Origin: Paludibacteraceae bacterium
GTDB lineage: Bacteria > Bacteroidota > Bacteroidia > Bacteroidales > Paludibacteraceae
NCBI GenBank assembly: GCA_017551675.1
Contig: JAFZLC010000007.1
Span: 1-64,000 of the forward strand
Direction: 5' to 3'
DNA: 64,000 nt
The notes under the pieces are model-generated. The model was not told the origin of the DNA, ran no database searches, and saw only the letters and a list, made by a program, of their open reading frames with translations. Shown here piece after piece: positions 43,452-55,092 of this stretch. A program made the translations under genes and the position numbers. Each line of letters starts with the position of its first letter. Positions within the stretch are counted from its first letter, which is position 1.

Positions 43452-44114
43452 ATGAAAAAGTATTTAGCAGAAATGTTTGGTACCATGGTGTTGGTACTTA
43501 TGGGCTGTGGTACTGCAGTCAGCCTTAGTTGCGGTACAGATACTGCAAGTGTAGTGGGTACGGCTTTTGCTTTCGGCTTGGCTGTCGTTGCAATGGCTTA
43601 TACTATCGGTGGCATCAGCGGTTGCCATATTAACCCTGCAATCACAATGGGTTGCCTTTTGACAAAACGTATCAGTGCGAAAGATGCTGGAATGTATATG
43701 CTCTTCCAAGTTATTGGTGCATTTGTCGGTTCTGCTCTTCTTTTCTTGTTGACAAAGAATACAGAATTGGCAGGAACTGGTGCTAATGATCTACAATCAG
43801 GGGTTTCTCCTATCGGCGGATTCTTGGCAGAGATCATATTTACATGTGTCTTTGTGTTTACTGTATTAGGTACGACAGACTCTAAAAAAGGTGCTGGAAA
43901 CTTTGCTGGATTGGCTATCGGTCTTTGCTTGGTTTTGGTTCATTTGGCTTGCATTCGTTACACTGGTACATCAGTAAATCCAGCTCGTTCTATCGCTCCT
44001 GCTATTTTCCAAGGAGGTTCTGCATTGTCTAATATTTGGATCTTTATTTTGGGTCCATTCATTGGTGCAGCTATTGCAGCTTTCGCTTGGAAAGCCATTG
44101 CAGATGATAAATGA
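43452..44114 (+). CDS. aqpZ: Aquaporin Z-like water channel
   Basis: 220 residues with six membrane helices and two NPA half-helices: GCHINPAITMG and TSVNPARSIAPA. The selectivity filter is of water-channel type: Phe in the first half, His in LVHLACIRYTGTSVNPAR, small residue, and Arg after the second NPA. This matches AqpZ more than glycerol facilitators (GlpF), which have Gly/Asp near NPARD. Inner membrane; osmotic water flow. Terminator follows. Confidence 0.94.
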   Translation: MKKYLAEMFGTMVLVLMGCGTAVSLSCGTDTASVVGTAFAFGLAVVAMAYTIGGISGCHINPAITMGCLLTKRISAKDAGMYMLFQVIGAFVGSALLFLLTKNTELAGTGANDLQSGVSPIGGFLAEIIFTCVFVFTVLGTTDSKKGAGNFAGLAIGLCLVLVHLACIRYTGTSVNPARSIAPAIFQGGSALSNIWIFILGPFIGAAIAAFAWKAIADDK

Positions 44115-44138
44115 TAAAACAAACTCCTTTATATATGG

Positions 44139-44176
44139 AAAAGGTGACTGGATTTTCTAGTCACCTTTTTCTTTTT
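44139..44176 (+). terminator. Terminator of aqpZ
   Basis: AAAAGGTGACT (44139-44149) pairs with AGTCACCTTTT (44159-44169), then TCTTTTTCT. The 190 bases that follow up to the acyltransferase gene show no gene or clear signal. Confidence 0.88.
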
Positions 44177-44369
44177 CTCATTTGATGTGTTTGCTATGGA
44201 ATACACTCTAATACGATTTCAAATTAGTTCAAAACATTATGAAATCATCTGAATTTATAATCTGCTTTAGGGAGACAATTCAGTTCGTGGAATCTTTGGA
44301 TTTATTCTATATCGTCTCTATCGTAATTAGTTTGTAGTTCATTAGAATTCTCTGAACGAGAGGTCGTAG

Positions 44370-45422
44370 TTATTCCTTTTTCCCTCTTAGACGTACAAGT
44401 AGATTCTGTATAGGATTTAACAGAACAATATCTGCTAAATAACTCAAAATTATACTGCAGATGAATGCCAGTAAGACGTTGATGAGGTAAAATAAGACAA
44501 CGGGAAGTTCTTTCCATTGCTCAGGGGTGATTCTCACAACACCTAATATGGCTATCATGTGGACAAGATATATGCCAAAAGAACGTTTTCCTAAAAAGTT
44601 GATAACCTTTTTTGCTTTCTCTGACCATGACTCTACATTGATTTCCTGAAGAAGAATGTAAATCATAATACTGAAGAATGTGAAGGATGGCATTACGTCA
44701 TGTAAGTATCTCTTATATGGAAAGAATAGCGTTTTTAGAATGATGATGCTCAATCCAATAACACCTAGTATGATTGCTATTTTTTTATCCCGTGGTGTCG
44801 TGATTATCTTATCAATACAACCTCCAATGTAAAAGTAGATTGACCATTGAGCGAAGGGGTAGGTCCATATATATTCAACGTCGGTAAAGTAAGGTGTATA
44901 GGCATAGATTGTATTATGCAATATTCCCAGTCCGACAAACACAAGAGCCATGTTTTTGGAAATTCCGTTGATTGCTTTTGCCATAAATGGAGCAATGAGT
45001 ATATTTCCGACAAGTACGATGACAAACCAAAAAGGAGTTTTTACATGATTGAAAAGAATATCTGAAATGATTGTAGATGCAAGTCCGTCTAGTGAGAATC
45101 CATAGTCTTTGAAGTGTTTCAAAGCCGTTTGAAGAACCATATAGAAAACAATTGGTAATATAAGGTATATGGCCTTTTTGAAATAAAAAGTTTTGTATTC
45201 CTCGTCAGCGTTTAATATTTTCCGCAAAGCAAATTTCCCACTTAGAAAAAAGAATAGTGCGACACCAGTTTGGGATAAGAGCATTACGGGACTAAGATAT
45301 TGATGGATGGGATTCTCTAGTGGAATGATTCCAGATGTGTGGTTGCATACAATAAAAAAGATGCTGAGAATCCGAATCAATTCATATTTACAGTCTCTTT
45401 GTTGAGAAATGGAATTCGTCAT
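44370..45422 (-). CDS. Acyltransferase-3 family membrane protein
   Basis: 350 residues from ATG 45422 (MTNSISQQRD); an upstream ATG at 45437 lies inside the -7 box, so it cannot be used. About ten hydrophobic segments. N-terminal YELIRILSIFFIVCNHTSG carries the catalytic His of the family (R-x10-H pattern), and FWFVIVLVGNILIAPF and SFGIYLVHM are further marks. Transfers acyl groups (often O-acetyl) to carbohydrates of polysaccharide or glycolipids at the inner membrane. Stands alone, with no glycan cluster nearby, so the substrate is open. Confidence 0.88.
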   Translation of the reverse strand: MTNSISQQRDCKYELIRILSIFFIVCNHTSGIIPLENPIHQYLSPVMLLSQTGVALFFFLSGKFALRKILNADEEYKTFYFKKAIYLILPIVFYMVLQTALKHFKDYGFSLDGLASTIISDILFNHVKTPFWFVIVLVGNILIAPFMAKAINGISKNMALVFVGLGILHNTIYAYTPYFTDVEYIWTYPFAQWSIYFYIGGCIDKIITTPRDKKIAIILGVIGLSIIILKTLFFPYKRYLHDVMPSFTFFSIMIYILLQEINVESWSEKAKKVINFLGKRSFGIYLVHMIAILGVVRITPEQWKELPVVLFYLINVLLAFICSIILSYLADIVLLNPIQNLLVRLRGKKE

Positions 45423-45434
45423 AATGTTTTTTTG

Positions 45435-45442
45435 CAAATCTA
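45435..45442 (-). promoter_or_regulatory. -7 box of the acyltransferase gene
   Basis: Minus-strand TAGATTTG overlapping ATG 45437; it fixes the true start at 45422. Confidence 0.65.
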
Positions 45443-45473
45443 AAACTTTTTACACTTCATACAATACAAAAGA

Positions 45474-45510
45474 AGAAAAAAAGACCCGCAGTTGACACTA
45501 CGGATCTTTT
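45474..45510 (-). terminator. Terminator of valS
   Basis: On the minus strand AAAAGATCCGTAG pairs with CTGCGGGTCTTTT (two G-U pairs), 6-nt loop, then a U tract. Begins 22 nt after the valS stop. Confidence 0.85.
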
Positions 45511-45531
45511 ATGGAGCATATAAAATCTGGA

Positions 45532-48207
45532 TTATTTTAATTTTGAGATATTCTCCTTTAGAGTGGCAATCTTGCTTTCAGCATCAGCCTTTTTCTTCCT
45601 TTCGTTTTCTACAACTTCGGGTTTTGCATTAGCGACGAACTTTTCGTTGCCCAATTTTTTGTTGACAGAAACAAGGAATCCTTCGAGGTATTTAATCTCT
45701 TCTTCCATCTTTTTGATTTCTTCCTCCACATTGACATTGTTGCCTAATGGAATAGAGATTTCGATGGTTCCGACCATAAATGTAGCGGCAGAGCCAGTGA
45801 TGTTGCCTTTGTTTTCTGAGATCAGATTGATGTTGGCCAGTTTTTGAATGATGGCATCGTTCTTGTCATCCCATTCACCTTTATAATATAGGTCGAATGT
45901 CTCACGAGGGGAGATACCCTTGTTGGCACGAATGTTTCTGATACCAGCAATAATCTGTTTTGTGCTCTCCATTCTGTTGATGTTCTTCTCGCAGAAATCA
46001 TCAGCTTTAGGAAGAAGACTCACCATGATGCTGTCTTTTACGTCGCGCTCCTTTATGTTTTGATACAACTCCTCTGTGATGAACGGCATGAAAGGATGCA
46101 AAAGTTTCAACAATGTTTCAAAATAAGAAAGGGTGGCATCGTAGGTGGTTTTGTCTATTGGCTGCTGATAAGCAGATTTTACCATCTCTAGGTACCATGA
46201 AGAGAACTCATCCCAAAATAATTTGTAGACAGCCATGAGCGCTTCACTGATACGGTATTTTTCGAAGCAGTCGTTGATCTCAATGATTGTCTTATTCAAT
46301 TGTTGTTGGAACCATTTCACAGCTTTTTGTGCGGATGCCGGTTGTTCCATCTCTTTTACTTCCCAACCTTTTACCAAACGGAATGCATTCCATATTTTAT
46401 TGTTGAAGTTACGGCCTTGTTCGCATAATGCTTCATCGAACAAGATGTCATTACCAGCTGGAGCGGATAACATCATACCCATACGCACGCCATCAGCACC
46501 AAATCTGTCGATGAGATCCAATGGGTCAGGAGAGTTACCCAAAGATTTAGACATTTTTCTTCCTAGTTTGTCGCGAACGATACCAGTGAAGTATACGTTT
46601 CTGAAAGGCATATCACCTTCATATTCATAACCTGCCATGATCATACGAGCGACCCAGAAGAAGATGATGTCCGGACCAGTAACCAAGTCGCTGGTTGGAT
46701 AGTAGTATTTAATCTCTTCGTTTCCTGGATTGTTGATTCCGTCGAACAGAGAGATAGGCCAAAGCCAAGAAGAGAACCATGTGTCCAAGCAGTCTTCGTC
46801 TTGACGAAGATCGTTGATGGTTAGGTTAGCGTTTCCGCTTTTCTGTTTTGCTAATTCCAATGCTTTTTCTTCAGATTCAGCAACAACATATCCACCTTCA
46901 GGGAGGAAGTAAGCAGGAATTCTGTGTCCCCACCATAATTGGCGACTGATACACCAGTCTTTGATGTTTTCAAGCCAGTTGCGGTAGGTGTTTTTATATT
47001 TAGCAGGGTAGAACTTAAGTTCATCCTTCATAACAGGGTCTAATGCTATCTTAGCAAGGTGTTCCATTTTGAGGAACCATTGCATAGAAAGTTTAGGCTC
47101 GATAACGACGTTGGTTCTTTCAGAGTAACCCACTTTGTTTGTGTAGTCTTCTGTCTTTTCCAACAAGTTAGCCGCAGCTAGGTCTTTCTCAATTTGTTTC
47201 CTGACATCGAAACGGTCTTGTCCGATATACATGCCAGCAGCTTCACTGATGCTACCATTGTCGTTGAAGATGTCGATAGTTTGCAGGTTGTATTTCTCAC
47301 CTAGCATATAGTCGTTCACGTCGTGAGCAGGAGTAACCTTCAAACAACCAGTACCAAATTCGATATCAACATATTCGTCTTCGATAACAGGAATAACTCT
47401 GTTAACTAATGGAACGATTACTTTTTTACCGCTTAGCCATCTGTTCTTAGGATCTTTAGGGTTGATACACATAGCGGTATCACCCATGATGGTTTCAGGA
47501 CGAGTGGTAGCAACGACTGCATATCGTCCTTTAGCATCTTTGTGGATGACTTCTTGTTCTGATCCAGTAGAACCAGACATGTCGTCATCAGCAACATAAT
47601 ATTTAAGGTAGTAAAGTTTGCTATGCTCTTCCTTATAGATAACCTCTTCGTCGGAAAGAGCAGTTAAAGCCTTAGGGTCCCAGTTAACCATACGTACGCC
47701 GCGGTAGATGAGACCTTTATTGTAGAGGTCGCAAAATACTTTGATGACGCTTTTGCTGCGAGTTTCATCCATGGTGAAACCGGTTCTGTCCCAGTCGCAA
47801 GAAGCTCCAAGTTTTTTCAATTGTTCAAGGATGATGCCACCATGTTTGCGAGTCCATTCCCAAGCATGTTCCAAGAATTGTTCGCGAGTGAGGTCAGTTT
47901 TCTTGATACCCTCTTGAGCCAGTTTGTTAACCACTTTAGCTTCAGTTGCGATAGAAGCGTGGTCGGTACCAGGCACCCAACAAGCATTTTTGCCCAACAT
48001 ACGAGCTCTGCGGACGAGGATGTCTTGGATTGTATTGTTTAACATGTGACCCATGTGAAGGACGCCTGTCACATTAGGAGGGGGAATAACAATTGTATAA
48101 GGTTCACGACCATCCGGTTTTGATTTAAAGAAACCGTTATCCAACCAATATTGATACCACTTAGATTCGACATCAGTGGGGTTGTACTTGTTAGCTAATT
48201 CTTGCAT
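45532..48207 (-). CDS. valS: Valyl-tRNA synthetase
   Basis: 891 residues. Class I enzyme: HMGH at 51-54 ([13 protein letters not shown]), [14 protein letters not shown], editing domain with [15 protein letters not shown] and [27 protein letters not shown] at about 551-555 ([16 protein letters not shown]), and a C-terminal coiled coil (about 830-891, [19 protein letters not shown]) that contacts the tRNA elbow. Single gene with own promoter, divergent from rpsL. Confidence 0.97.
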   Translation of the reverse strand: MQELANKYNPTDVESKWYQYWLDNGFFKSKPDGREPYTIVIPPPNVTGVLHMGHMLNNTIQDILVRRARMLGKNACWVPGTDHASIATEAKVVNKLAQEGIKKTDLTREQFLEHAWEWTRKHGGIILEQLKKLGASCDWDRTGFTMDETRSKSVIKVFCDLYNKGLIYRGVRMVNWDPKALTALSDEEVIYKEEHSKLYYLKYYVADDDMSGSTGSEQEVIHKDAKGRYAVVATTRPETIMGDTAMCINPKDPKNRWLSGKKVIVPLVNRVIPVIEDEYVDIEFGTGCLKVTPAHDVNDYMLGEKYNLQTIDIFNDNGSISEAAGMYIGQDRFDVRKQIEKDLAAANLLEKTEDYTNKVGYSERTNVVIEPKLSMQWFLKMEHLAKIALDPVMKDELKFYPAKYKNTYRNWLENIKDWCISRQLWWGHRIPAYFLPEGGYVVAESEEKALELAKQKSGNANLTINDLRQDEDCLDTWFSSWLWPISLFDGINNPGNEEIKYYYPTSDLVTGPDIIFFWVARMIMAGYEYEGDMPFRNVYFTGIVRDKLGRKMSKSLGNSPDPLDLIDRFGADGVRMGMMLSAPAGNDILFDEALCEQGRNFNNKIWNAFRLVKGWEVKEMEQPASAQKAVKWFQQQLNKTIIEINDCFEKYRISEALMAVYKLFWDEFSSWYLEMVKSAYQQPIDKTTYDATLSYFETLLKLLHPFMPFITEELYQNIKERDVKDSIMVSLLPKADDFCEKNINRMESTKQIIAGIRNIRANKGISPRETFDLYYKGEWDDKNDAIIQKLANINLISENKGNITGSAATFMVGTIEISIPLGNNVNVEEEIKKMEEEIKYLEGFLVSVNKKLGNEKFVANAKPEVVENERKKKADAESKIATLKENISKLK

Positions 48208-48259
48208 GAATGTATCTTAATTTTTTTGTTTTTTATACCTTATATATATAAATTGGGTG

Positions 48260-48267
48260 CAAAGGTA
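48260..48267 (-). promoter_or_regulatory. -7 box of valS
   Basis: Minus-strand TACCTTTG, about 53 nt before the start codon; same octamer as at both tRNA genes. Confidence 0.7.
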
Positions 48268-48376
48268 ATAAAAATTTGAGAAATAAGATAGTAATTGAAG
48301 TAATGTGAGGGTAGGAATAGGAAAAAGAAAGTGCAGAATGAGAATGAGTTAAGAAGGAGAAAAAAAATAAAAAAAA

Positions 48377-48408
48377 TTTGTGAGAGAGAAAAATAAGTTC
48401 TAATTTTG
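48377..48408 (+). promoter_or_regulatory. Promoter of the str-S10-spc ribosomal array
   Basis: TTTG at 48377-48380 and TAATTTTG at 48401-48408, 20 nt apart; leader of about 50 nt before rpsL. Confidence 0.78.
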
Positions 48409-48467
48409 CGCCACAATTAGTATAGTGTCTAAATTTAAAGTTAAAATATTAAAAATTAAAAAACGAA

Positions 48468-48872
48468 ATGCCTACAATTCAGCAATTAGTTAGAAAAGGA
48501 AGGGCTACTCTTACAGACAAGAGCAAATCTCCAGCATTGGATTCTTGTCCACAGAGAAGAGGTGTATGTGTTCGTGTATACACCACCACTCCTAAGAAGC
48601 CTAACTCTGCAATGCGTAAAGTTGCCAGAGTACGTTTGACGAACCAAAAAGAGGTGAATGCTTATATTCCTGGAGAAGGACATAACTTGCAAGAGCACTC
48701 AATCGTAATGGTACGTGGAGGACGTGTTAAGGACCTTCCAGGTGTACGTTATCACATTGTACGTGGATCATTGGATACTGCAGGTGTAAATGGTCGTACA
48801 CAACGTCGTTCTAAGTATGGAGCAAAGAGACCTAAACCAGGTCAAGCAGCACCAGCAAAAGGAAAGAAATAA
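48468..48872 (+). CDS. rpsL: 30S ribosomal protein S12
   Basis: 134 residues. [11 protein letters not shown] start, [38 protein letters not shown] and [17 protein letters not shown]. The lysines at the usual streptomycin-resistance sites (TPKKPNS and RVKDLPG) are wild type. Located at the decoding centre. First gene of the str cluster; 134-nt gap to rpsG. Confidence 0.98.
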   Translation: MPTIQQLVRKGRATLTDKSKSPALDSCPQRRGVCVRVYTTTPKKPNSAMRKVARVRLTNQKEVNAYIPGEGHNLQEHSIVMVRGGRVKDLPGVRYHIVRGSLDTAGVNGRTQRRSKYGAKRPKPGQAAPAKGKK

Positions 48873-49006
48873 GAACGATAAGAGTAAAAATTAAGTAGAA
48901 CAAGTTTTAGTTTTACTGGTGGCACTTCAAGGTTGAGTAAATGACTTAGCGTAGTCGTTGAAGCAACAAAGCAACCAAAACAAAAACGAAAAATTTTTGA
49001 GTTAAA

Positions 49007-49483
49007 ATGAGAAAAGCAAAACCAAAGAAAAGGGTCATATTACCAGATCCTGTCTTTAATGAAGTAATGGTTACAAGATTTGTTAACCACTTAATGTACG
49101 ATGGAAAAAAATCTATCGCATACGATATATTCTATACAGCTTTGGATAATGTAAAGTCAAAACTTCCTAATGAGGATAAGACACCTCTTGAGATTTGGAA
49201 GAAGGCTTTAGAGAACATCACACCACAAGTGGAAGTTAAGTCACGCCGTGTAGGTGGTGCTACTTTCCAAGTTCCTACCGAAATCCGCCCAGAAAGAAAA
49301 GAGTCCATCTCAATGAAAAATTTGATATTGTTCTCTCGTAAGAGAAGTGGACACTCAATGGCTGAGAAATTAGCTGCTGAGATTGCAGATGCTTTCAATA
49401 ACCAAGGTGGAGCATTCAAGAAGAAAGAAGATATGCACAAAATGGCTGAAGCAAACCGTGCTTTTGCTCATTTCAGATTTTAA
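49007..49483 (+). CDS. rpsG: 30S ribosomal protein S7
   Basis: 158 residues. [55 protein letters not shown] and the terminal FAHFRF identify S7, the primary binder of the 16S 3' major domain. Gap of 21 nt to fusA. The 134-nt space upstream has no clear promoter; a short CTTCAA/TTGAAG pairing is possible. Confidence 0.98.
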   Translation: MRKAKPKKRVILPDPVFNEVMVTRFVNHLMYDGKKSIAYDIFYTALDNVKSKLPNEDKTPLEIWKKALENITPQVEVKSRRVGGATFQVPTEIRPERKESISMKNLILFSRKRSGHSMAEKLAAEIADAFNNQGGAFKKKEDMHKMAEANRAFAHFRF

Positions 49484-49504
49484 TCCCTTTAAAGAATTAT
49501 TCAA

Positions 49505-51628
49505 ATGGCTAAAGCAGATTTACATTATACAAGAAACATCGGTATCATGGCTCACATCGATGCTGGTAAGACAACTACGTCTGAGCGTATTTTGTTCTAC
49601 ACTGGTTTGACTCACAAGATTGGTGAGGTTCATGATGGTGCAGCTACGATGGACTGGATGGCACAGGAGCAAGAGAGAGGTATCACTATTACTTCTGCAG
49701 CTACCACTACATATTGGAAATATAACGATAAGAAATACAAGATCAACTTGATTGATACTCCGGGACACGTTGACTTCACTGTTGAGGTTGAGCGTTCTCT
49801 TCGTATCTTGGATGGTGCTGTTGCTACTTTCTGTGCAGTTGGTGGTGTTGAGCCTCAATCTGAAACAGTATGGAGACAAGCTGACAAGTACCACGTTCCT
49901 CGTATTTGTTACGTAAACAAGATGGACCGTTCTGGTGCTAACTTCTTTGATGTTGTAACACAAGTTAAGGAAGTTTTGGGTGCTAATCCATGTCCTATTC
50001 AAATTCCTATCGGAGCAGAAGATTCTTTCAAGGGAGTTGTTGATTTGATCCGTATGAAAGCTATTCTTTGGCATGATGAAACAATGGGTGCTGAGTATTC
50101 AATTGAGGAAATCCCAGCTGATTTGGTTGATGAGGCTAAAGAGTGGAGAGATAAGATGTTGGAGTCAGTTGCTGAGTGCGACGATGCTTTGATGGAGAAA
50201 TTCTTCGATGATCCTAGTACTATTACAGAAGAGGAAATTAAAGTTGCTCTTAGAAAAGGTACTATCGCAATGAAGATATATCCAATGATTTGTGGTTCTT
50301 CATTTAAGAACAAAGGTGTTCAAACTATGTTGGACGCAGTTTGTGCTTATTTGCCTAGCCCATTGGATACAGCTGATATCATTGGTACAGCAGTAGATGA
50401 TCCTGAGAAACAAATTGTTCGTCACCCAAGTGAGGACGAGCCTTTGTGTGCATTGGCATTTAAGATTGCAACAGACCCATTCGTAGGTCGTCTTTGCTAC
50501 TTCCGTGTATACTCTGGTAAAGTTGACGCAGGATCTTATATCTTCAACACTCGTTCAGGAAAGAAAGAGCGTATCTCTCGTCTATTCCAAATGCACTCTA
50601 ACCACCAAAATCCAGTTGATGTAATCTCTGCTGGTGATATCGGTGCAGGTGTAGGTTTCAAGGATATTCGTACAGGTGATACATTGTGTGGTGAAGATGA
50701 GAAAGACCACATGGTATTGGAGTCAATCGACTTCCCAGATCCAGTGATCGGTATCGCTATCGAGCCTAAGTCTCAAGCAGATGTTGATAAGTTGGGTAAT
50801 GGTTTGGCTAAGTTGGCAGAAGAGGATCCAACCTTTACTGTTAGAACAGATGAGCAATCAGGTCAAACAGTTATCTCAGGTATGGGTGAGTTGCACTTGG
50901 ATATCATTATCGACCGTTTGAAACGTGAGTTCAAAGTTGAATGTAATCAAGGTCGTCCTCAAGTTAACTACAAGGAGGCTATTACTAAGACAGTTGAACA
51001 CCGTGAGTTATATAAGAAGCAATCTGGAGGTCGTGGTAAGTATGCAGATATCGTTGTATCTGTTGGACCAGCAGACGAAGGATTCGAAGGCAGCTTGCAA
51101 TTCGAAGATGTTGTTAAGGGTGGTAATATTCCAAAGGAATTCATTCCATCTATTCAAAAAGGATTCCAATCAGCAATGCGCAATGGTGTGTTAGCAGGAT
51201 TCCCATTGGAGAAAATGAAAGTTGTCGTAATGGATGGTTCATATCACCCAGTAGACTCTGACCAGTTGTCATTTGAAATCTGTGCAAACTTGGCATTCAA
51301 GGAGGCATGTGCAAAGGCAAAACCAGTGTTGATGGAACCAATCATGAAGTTGGAAGTTATCACACCAGAGGAGAACATGGGAGATGTAATCGGAGACTTG
51401 AACAAACGTCGTGGTCAAGTTGAAGGTATGGAAACTAGCCGTTCTGGAGCACGTATTGTAAAGGCTAAGGTGCCTTTGGCAGAGATGTTTGGATACGTAA
51501 CAGACTTGCGTACTATCACATCAGGTCGTGCAACTTCATCAATGGAGTTCTCTCATTATGCAGAAGTTTCTTCTTCTATTGCAAAAGCAGTAGTAGCAGA
51601 GGCTAAAGGTAAAGTAGAATTATTGTAA
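49505..51628 (+). CDS. fusA: Elongation factor G
   Basis: 707 residues. GTPase motifs [13 protein letters not shown] (G1), [14 protein letters not shown] (switch I), [15 protein letters not shown] (G3) and [10 protein letters not shown] (G4); later domains II-V with [26 protein letters not shown] and a C-terminal [13 protein letters not shown]. Catalyses translocation of tRNAs and mRNA. tuf does not follow; rpsJ comes next, 24 nt away, the arrangement usual for Bacteroidetes. Confidence 0.98.
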   Translation: MAKADLHYTRNIGIMAHIDAGKTTTSERILFYTGLTHKIGEVHDGAATMDWMAQEQERGITITSAATTTYWKYNDKKYKINLIDTPGHVDFTVEVERSLRILDGAVATFCAVGGVEPQSETVWRQADKYHVPRICYVNKMDRSGANFFDVVTQVKEVLGANPCPIQIPIGAEDSFKGVVDLIRMKAILWHDETMGAEYSIEEIPADLVDEAKEWRDKMLESVAECDDALMEKFFDDPSTITEEEIKVALRKGTIAMKIYPMICGSSFKNKGVQTMLDAVCAYLPSPLDTADIIGTAVDDPEKQIVRHPSEDEPLCALAFKIATDPFVGRLCYFRVYSGKVDAGSYIFNTRSGKKERISRLFQMHSNHQNPVDVISAGDIGAGVGFKDIRTGDTLCGEDEKDHMVLESIDFPDPVIGIAIEPKSQADVDKLGNGLAKLAEEDPTFTVRTDEQSGQTVISGMGELHLDIIIDRLKREFKVECNQGRPQVNYKEAITKTVEHRELYKKQSGGRGKYADIVVSVGPADEGFEGSLQFEDVVKGGNIPKEFIPSIQKGFQSAMRNGVLAGFPLEKMKVVVMDGSYHPVDSDQLSFEICANLAFKEACAKAKPVLMEPIMKLEVITPEENMGDVIGDLNKRRGQVEGMETSRSGARIVKAKVPLAEMFGYVTDLRTITSGRATSSMEFSHYAEVSSSIAKAVVAEAKGKVELL

Positions 51629-51652
51629 TTAATTTATATAAGATTCAAAGAG

Positions 51653-51955
51653 ATGAGTCAGAAAATTAGAATTAAATTAAAGTCATACGATCACAGCTTG
51701 GTTGACAAGTCTGCAGAAAAGATCGTTAAGACAGTTAAGAATACTGGTGCAGTTGTAAGTGGTCCAATTCCATTGCCAACACACAAACGTATCTTTACAG
51801 TTAACCGCTCTACATTCGTAAATAAGAAATCGAGAGAGCAATTCCAACTTTCATCATACAAGAGATTGATCGATATCTATAGCTCAACCTCTAAGACAAT
51901 TGATGCGTTGATGAAGTTAGAGTTGCCAAGTGGAGTAGAAGTAGAAATTGCATAG
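51653..51955 (+). CDS. rpsJ: 30S ribosomal protein S10
   Basis: 100 residues: [59 protein letters not shown]. Standard S10 (NusE), also a transcription antitermination partner of NusB. First gene of the S10 cluster, ends in TAG. Confidence 0.98.
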   Translation: MSQKIRIKLKSYDHSLVDKSAEKIVKTVKNTGAVVSGPIPLPTHKRIFTVNRSTFVNKKSREQFQLSSYKRLIDIYSSTSKTIDALMKLELPSGVEVEIA

Positions 51956-51973
51956 TAATTAATATTTATTGAA

Positions 51974-52591
51974 ATGCCAGGATTATTAGGAAAAAAAATC
52001 GGAATGACATCCGTTTTCAGTGCCGAGGGAAAGAATATTCCATGCACTGTTGTCGAAGTAGGTCCTTGTGTGGTTACTCAAATTAAGACTATCGAGAAAG
52101 ATGGTTATGAGGCAGTCCAAGTTGGTTTTGAAGAGAAGAAAGAAAAGAACACTACAAAACCAGAAATGGGACACTTCAAGAAAGCGTCAGTAGCCCCAAT
52201 GAGACACTTGGCCGAGTTCAAGGGTTTTGAGACCGAGTACAAATTAGGAGATCAGATTACAGTAGATTTGTTCGCTGATTCTAAGTTTGTAGATGTAGTG
52301 GGAACCTCTAAAGGTAAAGGATTCCAAGGTGTAGTAAAACGTCACGGATTTGGCGGTGTGCAACAAAGTACACACGGTCAGCACAACCGTTTGAGAGCAC
52401 CAGGATCAATTGGAGCATGTTCTTACCCTGCAAAAGTATTCAAAGGAATGCGTATGGCAGGTCGCTTGGGTGGAGAGTCTGTTACAGTTCAGAATCTTCA
52501 AGTTTTAAAAGTTATTCCTGAAAATAATCTTTTGATTTTGAAAGGTTCATTGCCAGGAGCTAAAGGTTCAATCGTAATTGTAAATAAGTAA
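51974..52591 (+). CDS. rplC: 50S ribosomal protein L3
   Basis: 205 residues: [19 protein letters not shown], then the extended loop [20 protein letters not shown] that reaches toward the peptidyl transferase centre, and [18 protein letters not shown]. The stop overlaps the rplD start by one base (TAATG), a sign of coupled translation. Confidence 0.98.
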   Translation: MPGLLGKKIGMTSVFSAEGKNIPCTVVEVGPCVVTQIKTIEKDGYEAVQVGFEEKKEKNTTKPEMGHFKKASVAPMRHLAEFKGFETEYKLGDQITVDLFADSKFVDVVGTSKGKGFQGVVKRHGFGGVQQSTHGQHNRLRAPGSIGACSYPAKVFKGMRMAGRLGGESVTVQNLQVLKVIPENNLLILKGSLPGAKGSIVIVNK

Positions 52592-53220
52592 TGGAACTTA
52601 GTGTATATAATATTAAAGGCCAAGATACTGGAAGAAAGGTCTCTGTGAGCGATAGCATCTTTGGTATTGAACCAAATGAACATGTAATGTACTTGGATGT
52701 AAAGCAATACTTGGCAAACAAACGTCAAGGTACGCACAAATCTAAGGAAAGAAGTGAATTGTCTGGTAGTACCAGAAAGTTAGGACGCCAAAAAGGAGGA
52801 GGAGGAGCACGTCGTGGTGATATCAACTCTCCAGTATTGGTAGGTGGTGCACGTGTATTTGGTCCTGTACCACGTGATTATAGCTTCAAGTTGAACAAAA
52901 AGACAAAGCAATTGGCACGTAAGTCAGCTTTGTCTGCAAAGGTCAAAGACAATGCAATCATCGTTATTGAGAATGTGTCATTTGATGCACCAAAGACGAA
53001 GGATTTCGTGTCATTGATGAAAGATTTCAACATTGCAGATAAGAAATCACTTTTAATTTTGTCAGAACCAAATAAAAACGTATATTTGTCCGCTCGAAAT
53101 ATTCAGAACGCTGGAGTTGTTTTGTCCTCAGACTTAAACACTTACAGAATTTTGGACGCTTCATGTTTATTGTTAACAGAGGGCGCTTTGGCGAATATTG
53201 AGAATAATTTAAAAGATTAG
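52591..53220 (+). CDS. rplD: 50S ribosomal protein L4
   Basis: 209 residues. [20 protein letters not shown] start, the tunnel loop with [20 protein letters not shown], and the globular part [19 protein letters not shown]. Its start shares one base with the rplC stop. In enterobacteria L4 represses its own operon; no matching leader was recognised here. Ends in TAG, followed by AGGAGG that serves rplW. Confidence 0.98.
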   Translation: MELSVYNIKGQDTGRKVSVSDSIFGIEPNEHVMYLDVKQYLANKRQGTHKSKERSELSGSTRKLGRQKGGGGARRGDINSPVLVGGARVFGPVPRDYSFKLNKKTKQLARKSALSAKVKDNAIIVIENVSFDAPKTKDFVSLMKDFNIADKKSLLILSEPNKNVYLSARNIQNAGVVLSSDLNTYRILDASCLLLTEGALANIENNLKD

Positions 53221-53232
53221 GAGGTTGAAAGG

Positions 53233-53526
53233 ATGGGAATCATAATTAAACCGATAATAACCGAGAAAGCAACAAACCTTGGCGAGAAGTATTCTCGCTA
53301 TGGTTTTCGTGTTTCCCCAAAGGCTAACAAAATTGAGATAAAGAAGGCCATTGAGGAAATGTATAACGTGCAAGTCGTTTCTGTCAACACAATGCAAGTT
53401 GAGGGAAAGGCAAAATGTCGTTATACAAAGACTGGTATCCTAAAGGGAAATGCCCCTTCATATAAGAAGGCATATGTTACCTTGAAGGAAGGTGAAGTAA
53501 TAGATTTTTATAGCAATATTCAATAA
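53233..53526 (+). CDS. rplW: 50S ribosomal protein L23
   Basis: 97 residues, [20 protein letters not shown] with [20 protein letters not shown]. Preceded by an AGGAGG site directly after the rplD stop, one of the few strong Shine-Dalgarno sequences in the window. L23 surrounds the tunnel exit and docks SRP and trigger factor. Two nt before the rplB start codon. Confidence 0.98.
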   Translation: MGIIIKPIITEKATNLGEKYSRYGFRVSPKANKIEIKKAIEEMYNVQVVSVNTMQVEGKAKCRYTKTGILKGNAPSYKKAYVTLKEGEVIDFYSNIQ

Positions 53527-53528
53527 AA

Positions 53529-54353
53529 ATGGCTGTTCGTAAATTTATGCCCACAACACCAGGGCAAAGACACAAAGTTATTGGAACATTTGAGACAATT
53601 ACCTCAAGTGTGCCAGAGAAATCTCTTGTAAGAGGAATGATAAAGACCGGTGGACGTAATAACACAGGTAAGATGACCATGCGTTATATCGGAGGCGGTC
53701 ACAAGAGAAAGTACAGAGTAATTGACTTCAAAAGAGACAAAGATGGTGTTCCAGCAGTAGTAAAAACAATCGAGTATGATCCAAACAGATCAGCACGTAT
53801 TGCATTGTTATTTTACGCTGATGGAGAGAAACGTTACATTCTTGCACCTAACGGTTTGCAGGTAGGACAGGAGTTGATGTCAGGAAATGAGGCATCTCCT
53901 GAAGTAGGTAATGCATTACCACTGCAAAACATCCCATTAGGAACTGTAATTCACAATTTGGAATTGCGTCCGGGCCAAGGAGCTGCTTTGGTTCGTTCAG
54001 CAGGAACATTTGCGCAGTTGACTTCGAGAGAAGGAAAGTATGCAATCGTAAAATTACCTTCTGGTGAAACTAGAATGATTCTTTGTACTTGTAAAGCAAC
54101 AATTGGTACAGTAGGAAACTCTGATCATGCGTTGGAGCGTTCAGGAAAAGCAGGACGTTCACGTTGGTTAGGTCGTCGTCCTAGAAACCGTGCTGTAGTA
54201 ATGAACCCAGTAGATCACCCAATGGGTGGTGGTGAAGGCCGTCAATCTGGAGGTCATCCAAGATCAAGAAAGGGTCTTTTGGCTAAGGGTTACAAGACAA
54301 GAGCACCAAAGAATACTTCTAATAAGTATATAGTTGAAAGAAGGAAAAAGTAA
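53529..54353 (+). CDS. rplB: 50S ribosomal protein L2
   Basis: 274 residues. [40 protein letters not shown], and [19 protein letters not shown] with His230, the position studied for peptidyl transferase activity. Basic C-terminus [16 protein letters not shown]. Core 50S protein. Confidence 0.98.
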   Translation: MAVRKFMPTTPGQRHKVIGTFETITSSVPEKSLVRGMIKTGGRNNTGKMTMRYIGGGHKRKYRVIDFKRDKDGVPAVVKTIEYDPNRSARIALLFYADGEKRYILAPNGLQVGQELMSGNEASPEVGNALPLQNIPLGTVIHNLELRPGQGAALVRSAGTFAQLTSREGKYAIVKLPSGETRMILCTCKATIGTVGNSDHALERSGKAGRSRWLGRRPRNRAVVMNPVDHPMGGGEGRQSGGHPRSRKGLLAKGYKTRAPKNTSNKYIVERRKK

Positions 54354-54370
54354 TTTAAAAGGTAATTTTT

Positions 54371-54640
54371 ATGAGTCGTTCATTAAAAAAAGGTCCATTT
54401 ATAAGTGTAAAACTGGAGAAGAAGGTTTTAGCCATGAATGAGAGCGGAAAGAAGTCTGTAATAAAGACTTGGTCACGCGCTTCAATGATATCTCCAGACT
54501 TTGTGGGTCATACTATTGCAGTTCATAACGGAAATAAATTTATTCCTGTGTACGTTACCGAAAATATGGTAGGTCATAAACTTGGAGAATTTTCGTTGAC
54601 TCGTACATTTAGAGGACACGGTGGAAATAAGAAGAAATAA
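54371..54640 (+). CDS. rpsS: 30S ribosomal protein S19
   Basis: 89 residues, [40 protein letters not shown] and [16 protein letters not shown]. Standard S19 in the head of the 30S subunit, 17 nt after rplB. Confidence 0.98.
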   Translation: MSRSLKKGPFISVKLEKKVLAMNESGKKSVIKTWSRASMISPDFVGHTIAVHNGNKFIPVYVTENMVGHKLGEFSLTRTFRGHGGNKKK

Positions 54641-54674
54641 ACCGTGAAAAGAAAATTAAAAAAAAGTAAATAAA

Positions 54675-55085
54675 ATGGGTGTAAGAAAGAAAAACTCGGC
54701 AACAGCATTAAAAGAAGCTCGTCAGTCGCTTTACTTCGCTAAATTAAACGATGTTCCTACATCACCACGCAAGATGCGTCTTGTCGCAGATATGATAAGA
54801 GGAATGGAAGCTTACAGAGCACTTAGTGTTTTGAAGTTTTCAAAGAAGGATGCTTCTAACCGCTTAGAGAAATTACTTCGTTCTGCTATCGCTAACTGGG
54901 AGCAGAAGAATGATAAGAAAGCTGATAGCGGTGAGTTGTATATTAGCAAAATTTTCGTAGACGAAGGAAAAACATTAAAGAGACTTCGTCCAGCTCCACA
55001 GGGAAGAGGTTACAGAATTCGTAAACGTTCTAACCATGTGACTATATTTGTAGATTCTATTAATTCAAATGCTAACCAAAATTAA
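54675..55085 (+). CDS. rplV: 50S ribosomal protein L22
   Basis: 136 residues, longer than the enterobacterial protein (110) by an N-terminal extension. [20 protein letters not shown] and the tunnel loop [20 protein letters not shown] are typical; this loop is the site of macrolide resistance changes and here looks normal. Confidence 0.97.
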   Translation: MGVRKKNSATALKEARQSLYFAKLNDVPTSPRKMRLVADMIRGMEAYRALSVLKFSKKDASNRLEKLLRSAIANWEQKNDKKADSGELYISKIFVDEGKTLKRLRPAPQGRGYRIRKRSNHVTIFVDSINSNANQN

Positions 55086-55092
55086 TTGTTAG

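Noticed and set aside
48873-49006. Separate promoter or small RNA between rpsL and rpsG
   Set aside because: No TAnnTTTG box and only a 6-bp weak pairing; nothing beyond an ordinary intergenic gap.
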